A stretch of DNA of 64,000 nucleotides from Paludibacterium denitrificans (GTDB lineage: Bacteria > Pseudomonadota > Gammaproteobacteria > Burkholderiales > Chromobacteriaceae), in NCBI RefSeq assembly GCF_009707705.1, contig NZ_WLYX01000001.1, forward strand, positions 1,612,001-1,676,000. Direction: 5' to 3'. The notes under the pieces are model-generated. The model saw only the letters and a program-made list of their open reading frames with translations, was not told where the DNA came from and ran no database searches. Below, piece after piece: positions 51,645 through 59,157 of the stretch. The first letter of the stretch is position 1. Each line of letters starts with the position of its first letter. The position numbers were made by a program, and so were the translations under genes.

Positions 51645-52014
51645 GGCAACCCCCTGTGATGCTTTCAGGAGATTTCGTGCGGATTTGCTCGTGTATCCAT
51701 TGCTGGTTGGAAACCGCCGTACCGGAATCATTGGCCACGGCCAGAGCATCGCCCATCACGCGCAACATGCTGCCAAGCTTGGGCAATATCTCAGCCTCGT
51801 CACCGATGCCGCGAGGGTAGTTGCTGACCAGTTGACCAAGCCCTTGCAGTGCGGCGGCAACGTCGTCTTGCATCACTTGAACGGTGCTCTCCAGCACGCT
51901 CAGATCATGCTCGGAAACGGTTGGCGCGGAGCAGGGGACACCCGGCTGGCGGCGTGGTTCGGCATGCAGCGCGGCGTAGCTTTCCATCAGCGTAGCGATC
52001 AGGTTGGCGTCCAT
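51637..52014 (-). CDS. small helical protein
   Basis: 125 aa: MDANLIATLMESYAALHAEPRR, then LSVLESTVQVMQDDVAAALQGLGQLVSNY and LPKLGSMLRVMGDALAVANDSG, all helical. Start overlaps a TGATG at the end of an alternative reading of the upstream ORF. No family recognised; paralogous in style to the 51402-51644 protein. Confidence 0.6.
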   Translation of the reverse strand: MDANLIATLMESYAALHAEPRRQPGVPCSAPTVSEHDLSVLESTVQVMQDDVAAALQGLGQLVSNYPRGIGDEAEILPKLGSMLRVMGDALAVANDSGTAVSNQQWIHEQIRTKSPESITGGCHE

Positions 52015-52678
52015 CACCGCACCTCCGCAATCTGAAAGCCCACAGCGGCGGACTGAATACGGACGGCGCGGCCCGTGCGAGCCGGTGTAGGCAGGCGATG
52101 ATGTGTGCCTCGGCCATCGTGGCGGAGATACCAATAGTGCGAATAATGGGGGAATGGTGGCGCGACAGGGCGCGGGCGATGCTAGGCATGATAAGCCTCC
52201 TATGTCTGGATTCAACCAGCCTTCCCGAGACCAATCGGGGGTGGGCCAGCATGTGATCAGATTGGTCTACCGGGACATAGGAACCGGCGCGTGCAAGCAC
52301 GCTCCAATCACCGCTGGCCCATAGAAGAGGGCATGCCAATGGTGAGTAACGGACGTAAAAAATGCCGCGTGGCGGCTGTCCGCCTATGTCGATCGGGAGA
52401 CCAATCCCGGCCCCGCTATTGAACGGGACAGGTGCATTCTGTTCAAGATTGGCCGATGCGTCAACACCAGCCATAGCTGTCAGGTCGTTAGACCAACCAT
52501 CGCCGGGATTGCGGCCATGATCTTTGTCATCCAATGCCCGCAAGGCCGAGGTCATCAAGAAAGGCCGGGCCTTCTTGCACGATTCTTTTTGCACTTGGTC
52601 AAATACTATTGGGCACTTTATAAACATGCGGCCAAGCGCTTCGTGAGCCTCAGACAAGCGTTCGTCACGGGACGTCAT
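51905..52678 (-). CDS. Ash/Icd-like protein of a P4-type element
   Basis: Starts at MTSRDERLSEAHEALGRMF, overlapping the AlpA-like gene by 4 bp. The segment NLEQNAPVPFNSGAGIGLP followed by IFYVRYSPLACPLLW resembles the Ash/Icd family of P4-like phages, linked to inhibition of host division. The frame stays open to 51905, but an internal start at 52189 (MPSIARALSRHHSPIIRTIG) probably begins a separate short protein; a one-base correction near 52090 would end it at 52013-52015 with ...VGFQIAEVR. Gene boundaries are therefore uncertain. Confidence 0.5.
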   Translation of the reverse strand: MTSRDERLSEAHEALGRMFIKCPIVFDQVQKESCKKARPFLMTSALRALDDKDHGRNPGDGWSNDLTAMAGVDASANLEQNAPVPFNSGAGIGLPIDIGGQPPRGIFYVRYSPLACPLLWASGDWSVLARAGSYVPVDQSDHMLAHPRLVSGRLVESRHRRLIMPSIARALSRHHSPIIRTIGISATMAEAHIIACLHRLARAAPSVFSPPLWAFRLRRCGDGRQPDRYADGKLRRAACRTTPPAGCPLLRANRFRA

Positions 52679-53106
52679 GCTGCATCACCTCCCGCGCGAT
52701 CTGCCAGCCACTTTTTGACCAAATTGGAAGGCCGGGCCACGGCACGCGCCCCCAGCTTGACCGGATTAGGAAATTGCCCAGCCTTAGCCAGACTGTAGAC
52801 GGTTGACTTGCTCAGACCAGTGACAGTTAGAACCTCGGGCAAACGCATCATGTAAAGATCAGCGCTTGCGTCTTTAGCACTTGGGATTGCTGGTGTTTCG
52901 GCCTTCTCAGCCAGAAATTTATCGACATCTTCGCGCCGGTAGAGGCACTGTCGGCCAACGCGAATAGGTCGCGGGCCTTTGCCCGACACGGCCCACTGAT
53001 TCAGGGTAAATACGGACACGCCCAACTCGGTGGCCAGCTCGGCACGGGTCAGGGGGGATATTGAGATTCTTGCATACGTTATCCATTCAAGGGCAAAGCC
53101 GTCCAA
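52675..53106 (-). CDS. alpA: AlpA/excisionase-like regulator with two DNA-binding domains
   Basis: 143 aa. Residues about 18-68 form a MerR/excisionase-type HTH (LTRAELATELGVSVFTLNQWAVSGKGPRP, GRQCLYRREDVDKFL). Residues about 83-143 are AlpA (MMRLPEVLTVTGLSKSTVYSLAKAGQFPNPVKLG). AlpA normally stands alone at about 65 aa and activates integrase expression. The N-terminal domain may be a fused second excisionase; an internal start at the MM pair could also produce AlpA alone. Confidence 0.8.
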   Translation of the reverse strand: MDGFALEWITYARISISPLTRAELATELGVSVFTLNQWAVSGKGPRPIRVGRQCLYRREDVDKFLAEKAETPAIPSAKDASADLYMMRLPEVLTVTGLSKSTVYSLAKAGQFPNPVKLGARAVARPSNLVKKWLADRAGGDAA

Positions 53107-53160
53107 GGCGGTACGGCAATACGTATGCTACGAACTTAACTTAAGTGAGGAGATGCTAGC

Positions 53161-54153
53161 TTAAGATTTACTTTGATTCATTTTATTGATTTGACTTACC
53201 CGTGCTTCACTTATTCCAAATTCTATGGTTATAGTTTTTTTAGCCGTACCTGCTTTGATTGCATTCATCACCGCATCCTTGTCAACACCTCGACTTCTTG
53301 GCTTTTTCGCTGAATCTGATTTCTTTTTTATTAACTCGTTGGCACGTCCGTTATCTTGTATCTGTATGCCAAGCTCATCAAAAAGTGTGCTTACATATTT
53401 TTCTGGCAGCTTACGGTTTATTTTTGATCGTTCATGCGCTTCTAGAAAACGCATCTTAGTAATAGCAACTTTGGCATCAGACAGTAAGAGAAATGCAAAA
53501 TCTCTGCATTCTTGCTCTGAATCATCGCCTATGCCCGGCAATGCAAGAGTTGTTGGTGGAATAGATGCACGGCATAGCCAATACAAGCCTAGGCCAGAGT
53601 ATTTCATCGCCATCACCGCATAAATCAATGATTCTGGCAACATTCTCACCAATTTAGCAATTTTTTGAGGATAGTGATTAGATATCGACTTATGTACTAA
53701 CTCAATCAAACTTGGTGGTCTGCCTACATCAACAGGGCAAGAATCATCCCCTATTCTAGAAAAAAACGATGCAAACATTCGCTCGTCTTCCAAGTCATTA
53801 TCAATTAGTTCATGGCAGACGAGACTATCAAGCTGTTGTGCCCTCAAAACTACACCAGCCAACTCTATAGATATTATTTTTATTGCTTCTAATTGCTGAA
53901 GATATATTCTTTCTATTTTTTGTAGTTGCTGAAGATTTATGACTTCTAGTTCTTTTGATTGCTGATAGAACATTTGCCACCTCTTATATCCTGCATGGTA
54001 TGCACCACCAAGCTCACGAAGAGCAATTGCAACTGGTGAGCCGTAATCCATGCAACTAAGCATCCGGCTATCAGCAATTTGAGACTCTAATTGTTCAATA
54101 TCCCATTCGAGCGGAGATTGTTGCCACTTGGGCAGAGGAAAGGGGTAATCCAT
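53161..54153 (-). CDS. AT-rich gene of unknown function with C-terminal HTH
   Basis: 330 aa, clearly richer in A/T than its neighbours and free of the error motifs. The N-terminal 130 residues are helical and probably coiled-coil (SKELEVINLQQLQKIERIYLQQLEAIKIISIELAGVV); the middle is hydrophobic/helical (IAKLVRMLPESLIYAVMAMKYSGLGLYWL). The C-terminus is basic (KKKSDSAKKPRSRGVDKD) and ends in a resolvase-like HTH (AVMNAIKAGTAKKTITIEFGISEARVSQIN). No family recognised. It lies between alpA and the resolvase, the usual cargo position in such islands. Confidence 0.7.
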   Translation of the reverse strand: MDYPFPLPKWQQSPLEWDIEQLESQIADSRMLSCMDYGSPVAIALRELGGAYHAGYKRWQMFYQQSKELEVINLQQLQKIERIYLQQLEAIKIISIELAGVVLRAQQLDSLVCHELIDNDLEDERMFASFFSRIGDDSCPVDVGRPPSLIELVHKSISNHYPQKIAKLVRMLPESLIYAVMAMKYSGLGLYWLCRASIPPTTLALPGIGDDSEQECRDFAFLLLSDAKVAITKMRFLEAHERSKINRKLPEKYVSTLFDELGIQIQDNGRANELIKKKSDSAKKPRSRGVDKDAVMNAIKAGTAKKTITIEFGISEARVSQINKMNQSKS

Positions 54154-54189
54154 CTATCACGCCTTCACGCGATGCCCTCAGATATGGAA

Positions 54190-54247
54190 AAACCACGCCA
54201 ACAGGCGAAGGGGTCCTGTTTTCGGCCCGTCGGCCTAGGCGTGGTTT
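54190..54247. other. branched palindromic element (possible three-way-junction DNA/RNA)
   Basis: Outer stem AAACCACGCC (54190-54199) with GGCGTGGTTT (54238-54247), 10 bp perfect. Inside are two further stems: AACAGG/CCTGTT (54200-54205 with 54215-54220) and GGCC/GGCC (54224-54227 with 54232-54235). The three stems account for nearly the whole 58 bp. Lies between the AT-rich gene and the resolvase; could be a structured RNA, a terminator or a recombination site. Confidence 0.6.
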
Positions 54248-54278
54248 GTAAGGGGAATAGTACCGATATGGATTCAGT

Positions 54279-54848
54279 CTAGCCAGACTTCGCTATTCGG
54301 TGGACCGTCGCACGGTCAATGCCATACTGCCGCGCCAACTCGGCCCGGCACTCACCAGCAGCATAGCGGGTGCGTAGCTCGGCCTTTTGCTCATCGGTTA
54401 GTTTGGACTTGCGGCCCTGATAGGCACCCTCTGCACGGGCGCGACGGATACCCTCTTGCTGGCGTTCTCGCCGCAAACCATGCTCAAACTCGGCAAAGGC
54501 GGCAAACATGGTCAGTGCCAGCTTGCCCGCCGGGGTGCTGGTGTCGAATTGCTGCTTTAGGATAACAAGACGTACACCCTTGTCAGACAGGGCTTGAATG
54601 TTGGCCAGCACGTCCAGAGCATCACGGCCCAGCCGGTCCAGTGCGAATACGGCCAAGGTGTCGCCCTCGCGCAAATATTCCAGCATGGCGGCAAATCCGG
54701 GGCGGCTTTCGCCTTTTGTTGTGCCGCTGGTGGCTTCATCGACAAATTCACGTTCAATGTCGAATCCGGCCGCACGAATAGCGGCCCGCTGGTTTTCAAT
54801 GTGCTGGTCTTCGGTCGATACGCGAAGGTAGGCAATTGCTTTGGTCAT
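54279..54848 (-). CDS. serine recombinase (resolvase/invertase family)
   Basis: 189 aa. Catalytic Ser in AIAYLRVSTEDQ, conserved arginines in LAVFALDRLGRDALD, GVRLVILKQQFDTSTPAGKL, helix E FAEFEHGLRRERQQEG, and a C-terminal HTH (AGECRAELARQYGIDRATVHRI). Short resolvase type, intact. It could resolve dimers of the excised element or invert a segment. Its start is next to an array of TTGCAAC repeats. Confidence 0.9.
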   Translation of the reverse strand: MTKAIAYLRVSTEDQHIENQRAAIRAAGFDIEREFVDEATSGTTKGESRPGFAAMLEYLREGDTLAVFALDRLGRDALDVLANIQALSDKGVRLVILKQQFDTSTPAGKLALTMFAAFAEFEHGLRRERQQEGIRRARAEGAYQGRKSKLTDEQKAELRTRYAAGECRAELARQYGIDRATVHRIAKSG

Positions 54849-54858
54849 GGCATCAAAC

Positions 54859-54985
54859 CGTTGCATTAGGGTATATGTTGAATTTTGCAACGCATAACCC
54901 ATTTATGCAACATATTTTGCAACGGTTTTTGCTGGGGTGTTGCACCGTTGCACAGGGATTACCCTATTGCAACACAAGTGTTGAG
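54859..54985. repeat. array of TTGCAAC/GTTGCA repeats upstream of the resolvase
   Basis: At least seven TTGCAA or TGCAAC units on both strands between 54859 and 54985, several in inverted pairs. A candidate res/crossover site for the adjacent recombinase, and probably also its promoter/operator. The remaining gap to 55175 shows no gene. Confidence 0.6.
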
Positions 54986-55175
54986 TCGATTGGAAAGTTT
55001 GTGCTCAAAGAAGGCGAACATAGGTATGTGTACCAATGCTGCGACATTTAAAGATTAGACATGTAAAGCCCCGATCCAGATAGGGCTACTCATCATAATA
55101 ATGAACGTTGGTTTGGGGGAGATGAAACGCGGCGTAAGTGGAGTGACTGAGTGGGGTATGTGTCTTGGTCGATAA

Positions 55176-55640
55176 CTAATCGTTAGATTTTGAGAATACG
55201 GTTTTGACTACGGTTAGAGCCTCTTTACAAACATCTGTCCAGAGGACGCCACTACCCCCATCGTCCTTTTTTCCATTTTCCAGTTTTCCATCAGATCGGA
55301 ATACTTGTTTCATTAGGTTCCAGACGATCATAGTCGGCGGAATGATGAGTGCTGATCCTAGCAATAAAATGTGCCAGTCGAATTTTTTATCAGGGTGCAA
55401 CCATATCCAGCAGATTACCGATGACACAAATGTCATAAACCCGATAACCATGATGCCAGCAGCGGCCAATGCCGCCATGAAAAGCCATTCTCGATGATCA
55501 TGGCGCTGTTGGTATAAGCGGCTCTGAGCGTTAAACGCTTTATCTGATTCAGTAGATGATTGAGTATAACCAGGTGCACGAAGTGGGCCTGTGACATGAT
55601 CAGGCGTATCACCTGACAGGTCAGGGTTATCTCTATCCAT
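55176..55640 (-). CDS. two-helix membrane protein downstream of ImmA-like peptidase
   Basis: 154 aa. A polar N-terminus (MDRDNPDLSGDTPDHVTGP), two membrane helices (WLFMAALAAAGIMVIGFMTFVSSVICWIWL split about residues 52-82; HILLLGSALIIPPTMIVWNL), then a charged tail. Start overlaps the ImmA stop by 1 bp (TGATG), so the two are coupled. No family recognised; it may be the effector or substrate paired with the peptidase. Confidence 0.7.
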   Translation of the reverse strand: MDRDNPDLSGDTPDHVTGPLRAPGYTQSSTESDKAFNAQSRLYQQRHDHREWLFMAALAAAGIMVIGFMTFVSSVICWIWLHPDKKFDWHILLLGSALIIPPTMIVWNLMKQVFRSDGKLENGKKDDGGSGVLWTDVCKEALTVVKTVFSKSND

Positions 55641-56119
55641 CAGCGCTCGATAATGCCCAAATTAGCTGCCCGATATTGCATTGCGGCACGGGAAACGCCA
55701 AACATTTCGGTCAACGCGGGCAGTGTAGTTGCGTGACCATTTTGAATGACGTAATGAACAGCATCTGTAGGCATCAATATAGAAGCCGCAAAATGGTTGG
55801 CATCACGTTCTAACCTAGATGCACTCATAGAGTAATGAGATCGATCGTCTCGGAAAAACTTCTGACCATCTTCTCTAAGGTGACCAAGGGCATAGTGCCC
55901 CAATTCGTGGGCTATCGTGAAGCGTTGGCGAACGGGGGCATCCCATTCATTGACGCGCATGATAGGACGTCCATCCTCTAGATGAATTTCCCCGCTAGTC
56001 TCCCCCATGAACTCATAGCGGACTTCAACCCCCATTGCGGAGGCAATCGCTTCGACGTTCACAGGTAAGTATCCGTCCCAATATTTCCCTAAGACGGCAG
56101 AAGCACGTGTAGCTACCAT
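55640..56119 (-). CDS. ImmA/IrrE-family metallopeptidase
   Basis: 159 aa, with GGAGGG as ribosome-binding site. Zinc motif HELGHYALGH in RQRFTIAHELGHYALGHL, plus the downstream Glu region (SRLERDANHFAASILMP). The C-terminus has an HTH-like segment (ALTEMFGVSRAAMQYRAANLGII). Known ImmA proteins cleave the cognate repressor of a mobile element; no adjacent XRE repressor is visible, which is unusual. Confidence 0.87.
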   Translation of the reverse strand: MVATRASAVLGKYWDGYLPVNVEAIASAMGVEVRYEFMGETSGEIHLEDGRPIMRVNEWDAPVRQRFTIAHELGHYALGHLREDGQKFFRDDRSHYSMSASRLERDANHFAASILMPTDAVHYVIQNGHATTLPALTEMFGVSRAAMQYRAANLGIIER

Positions 56120-56371
56120 GTGTCCACCCTCCTTGAAGTAAAATTGAAATTTCAGAAACCGCGCGATTCTACAGAGCAAAACTGCCACTATCAAGGCAAA
56201 CGAAAAGCACGGCTCGTGATGAGCAGTGCTTTTAGTCAACCTGAATATAGAGAATGGGGGCTTTGATTGTCAATCGAAAATGATGGTTTGGAATGTGCGT
56301 GCTTCACGCGTCAATCTGGCTTGAGTCCATGGTGGCTCCTGTTCCTGTGATCCGATTGAGCTATGTCTTTA

Positions 56372-57600
56372 CTAGCTATGGATTGAGCTACCCTGTTCGC
56401 GTTTGAAGTTAACTTGTCGCACATTAGCCCCCTTCTGACTATCCAGAAAATCCGCCCACCACTGCATCATCTTCCGGCGTTCATCCAAGTATTCGGCGCG
56501 ATGATAGGCCGCCCGCACCTTGTTGCGCTCGGCATGGGCAAGCTGGCGCTCGATCACGTCGGGGTCGAATCCCTCCTCATTAAGGGTTGTAGATGCTAAA
56601 GCACGGAAACCGTGTGGCGTGGCAATGCCCTTGTAACCCATGCGGCCCATGGCATAGCTCAGGGTGTTTTCGCTCATTGGCTTGGCGTGGTCTGTCATAG
56701 CTGGAAATAGCAAAGCACCACGCCCTGTTAGCGACTGTAGACTGGACAGCAGGGTCAACGCTTGACGCGATAGTGGCACGATATGTGGCGCTCTCATCTT
56801 CATACGCTCGGCAGGAATGCGCCATTCGGCGCGATCAAGGTCGATTTCCTCCCACCTTGCAGCCCTTAATTCACCAGGCCGAACAAAAGTCAGCATCAGC
56901 AAATGCATGGCAATACGGGTTGGCTCATATAGATTGGCCACAGCCAAGCGCCTGTAAAACTCCGGTAGCTCTGCTCGTGGTAGGGCTGGCATGTGTTCAA
57001 CCTTGGACGTCGTCAGCGTGCCAGAAAGGGATTGTGCAGGGTTGGTATCCAGTCGCCCTGTCTGTACTGCATAACGCAATACTGCACCGATACGTTGCAG
57101 TACGCGACTAGCTGTCTCGATTGCCCCACGACTTTCGATTTTACGTATTGTGGTGAGTATCTGCGGAGCCGTTATATCACTAACTGCGATCTTACCCAGA
57201 TCAGGGAAGGCGTCATTCTGTAATGACTCGATCACGCGACGGGCATGATCTGGTGTCCAGCGAGCAAGTTGTGTTTCGTACCATTCCAAAGCCAGCAATT
57301 CAAAGGCATTGGCATTAGCGGCCTGTGCGGCTGCTTTGGCCTCTTTTTTGCCACGCCGGGGTTTATGCCATTTGTCAGTAAGTGGCGGGCCTTTGTGGCT
57401 TTTTCTCTTGCCTCAGCTAATGACACTTCCGGGTACTTCCCTAGTGCCAGTTTTGCCGCTTTGCCATTGAAGCGGTAGCGGAATAGCCACCGCTTGCCAC
57501 CGGCTGGTGTGACTTCCATATACAGGGCGTCACCGTCTGGCATGTGATATGGCTTTTCTTGTGGCTTCGCTTGCCTGATTACCGGGTCGGTAAGGGGCAT
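56372..57600 (-). CDS. int: tyrosine-type integrase (P4 family)
   Basis: About 409 aa. N-terminal arm-binding domain (LTDPVIRQAKPQEKPYHMPDGDALYMEVTPAGGKRW, split), core-binding domain, and a catalytic domain with R in FVRPGELRAARWEEIDL, H-x-x-R in TPHGFRALASTTLNE, H in QLAHAERNKVRAAYHRAEYL and the nucleophile Tyr in the same stretch. A one-base loss in a run of A near 57345 splits the ORF; homopolymer error is likely, but a real inactivating frameshift cannot be excluded. It lies next to attR, as expected. Confidence 0.88.
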
Positions 57601-57742
57601 GATGTGTACCTCTACTGTGTACCTTTTACCAAAGCAGGCTGGCACCGTCAGGCTGGTGCAAGGGCACCCGCCGCGCCCGCCTTTGGCGGTACTGACTCTA
57701 TCTTGCAGGGTGTTGGTTCCGGTCGATTGCGGATTTATATCG

Positions 57743-57845
57743 CGTCACCATAGTGACAACCCAAAATGTCACTACACGAAATCATTAAAAAACCGTTTAA
57801 AAACAATGCCGTCACTATGTCACTACCGTCACTACGCATTTTTAG
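57743..57845. repeat. right arm array of TAGTGAC repeats upstream of int
   Basis: Mirror image of the array at 46405-46519: the 33-bp block 57743-57775 and the outer units GTCACTATGTCACTACCGTCAC near 57811-57832 (split here by description, read on the + strand). Two GTGTACC repeats at 57604-57610 and 57617-57623 straddle the int start, and others lie at 57965, 57994 and 58006. Suggests integrase arm sites that also control int transcription. Confidence 0.72.
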
Positions 57846-58006
57846 ACGGGTTGGAAAAAGCATAGACAGCCGTAGGCCGGTATAGACAGGTGCCACCCGG
57901 CGTGGAGGCATATACACACATTTTCTAACCAGTGTATGAATTGAAAAAGGTGCTAGGGACAGGTGTGTACCTTTTTTCGGACCATTTTAAAAAGGTACAC
58001 AAAATG

Positions 58007-58140
58007 GTACACAAAAAGGCTGGATGTTGCCGCACTTAGTTGGACGCTACCGGACAACAAAAAACCCGCAAAGCCTTGTGCTGTGCGGGTTTCATGGATG
58101 TTCTTGGACTACTTTGGACTTGCTGGTGGTGCCCGGGGAC
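58007..58140 (-). repeat. attR: right copy of the island direct repeat
   Basis: 134 bp corresponding to 45788-45920, including the terminator of tRNA-Leu (58058-58093; minus-strand CCCGC ... GCGGGTTTTTTG) and the tRNA 3' end through 58140. Because the element carries both, insertion leaves the tRNA gene and its terminator functional. Confidence 0.85.
58058..58093 (-). terminator. intrinsic terminator of tRNA-Leu
   Basis: On the minus strand AAACCCGCAC ... GCGGGTTTTTTG, about 35 bp after the tRNA 3' end; a near-identical copy is in attL (about 45840-45876). Confidence 0.8.
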
Positions 58141-58211
58141 GGACTCGAACCGTCACACCTTGCGGCGGGGGATTTTGAATCCCCTGCGTCTACCAATTTC
58201 GCCACCCGGGC
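58127..58211 (-). tRNA. tRNA-Leu (anticodon CAA)
   Basis: 85 nt, class II tRNA. Acceptor stem GCCCGGG/CCCGGGC with encoded CCA, D-loop GGTGGCGAAATTGGTAGACG, anticodon stem GGGGA/TCCCC around loop TTCAAAA (CAA), variable arm, and T-loop GGTTCGAGTCC. Reads UUG codons. Integration target of the 12-kb island. Confidence 0.96.
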
Positions 58212-58264
58212 CAGCAGAGGATCGCAGTCTACCCAAAGTTTTTAGGCTTGTAAATAGCCCAACA

Positions 58265-59157
58265 CTAGCTGTTTTTCATTTCCAGTGCGACGTCATACAG
58301 GATCTTGCGATTGGCACCGGTGAGCTGGGCAGCGAGCGTGGCGGCCTGTTTGGTAGGTAGTTCGCTCGCCGGGATTTTCAGTGTGCGCAGGGTTTCGTCG
58401 GGCAGGGCATCGTCCTGGTTGTCGGCTGGCGGCGCGGCATCAATGATCAGTACGATTTCGCCACGCTGCTGGTTGCTGTCGTCTTTCACCCATTCCAGCA
58501 TGTCGCTAAGCCGGGAGGCGCTGGAAGGTTTCGAAGGTCTTGGTGAGTTCACGGGCCAGTACCAGCGGGCGTTCCGGGCCGAGTACGTCCACGATATCCT
58601 GCAGGCTGTCGAGCAGGCGGTGTGGGGCTTCATAGCAGATGGTGAGATGGTTGGCCGAAAGCCATTGGCGCAGGGTTTTTTGCCGTTCGCCGGATTTGGG
58701 CGGCAGAAAACCGTGGAACAGGAAGGCGGGTGTGGTCAGCCCACTGGCGGACAAGGCGGTGATCACCGCCGAGACGCCGGGAATCGGGCGGGCAGGCAGG
58801 CTTCCGGCGTACCGCGTCGACCAGCCGTGCGCCGGGGTCGGAAACGGCCGGGGTGCCGGCATCGGAAACCTGTACGACGATCTGCCCTTCTTCCAGCCAG
58901 CGGATGACTTGTTCTGCCATACTGCGTTCATTATGCTCGCGCAGGCTGACCAGTCTGTTGGCATGAATGCCGTAGGCCGATAGCAGTTGTCCGGTGACGC
59001 GTGTATCTTCGGCGCAGACGACATCCGCTACGCTGAAGGCCGCCAAGGCGCGGGCCGTGATGTCCGCCAGATTTCCAATGGGCGTGGCCACCACATATAA
59101 TGTGCCGCGACTAAAACTTTCTCGCGCAGATTCAAGCGACTGGGCAAACGAAGTATG
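58265..59157 (-). CDS. rsmI: 16S rRNA (cytidine1402-2'-O)-methyltransferase
   Basis: About 295 aa of the tetrapyrrole-methylase fold: TLYVVATPIGNLADITARALA, CAEDTRVTGQLLSAYGI, VSDAGTPAVSDPGARLVDAVR, GFLPPKSGERQKTLR, YEAPHRLLDSLQDI. Breaks: CCAGG read as CCGG at 58804 and GCTTAGC (minus strand) for GCCGGC at 58505-58511. No ATG exists near the expected N-terminus; TTG at 59157 is proposed. Divergent from lppC, as in E. coli (yraL/lpoA). Confidence 0.9.

Larger units (their letters stand above)
45788..58140. mobile_element. 12-kb integrative element in the 3' end of tRNA-Leu(CAA)
   Basis: Bounded by a long direct repeat ending in tRNA sequence, with a tyrosine integrase adjacent to the intact tRNA, an AlpA/excisionase-like regulator, an Ash-like protein, a TOPRIM/DUF927 replication protein and small P4-satellite-like ORFs. 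The layout is that of a P4-like satellite/genomic island; no capsid, tail or conjugation genes are present, so mobility would need a helper. It has only one exact GTTGGCCGAA and no clear GCCGGC-derived site, unlike the flanking chromosome, which argues for recent arrival. Confidence 0.88.

Noticed and set aside
57232-57645. truncated integrase pseudogene
   Set aside because: The frame loss is a single base in a run of A and the downstream catalytic domain is complete, so I annotated one integrase gene; a real frameshift remains possible.
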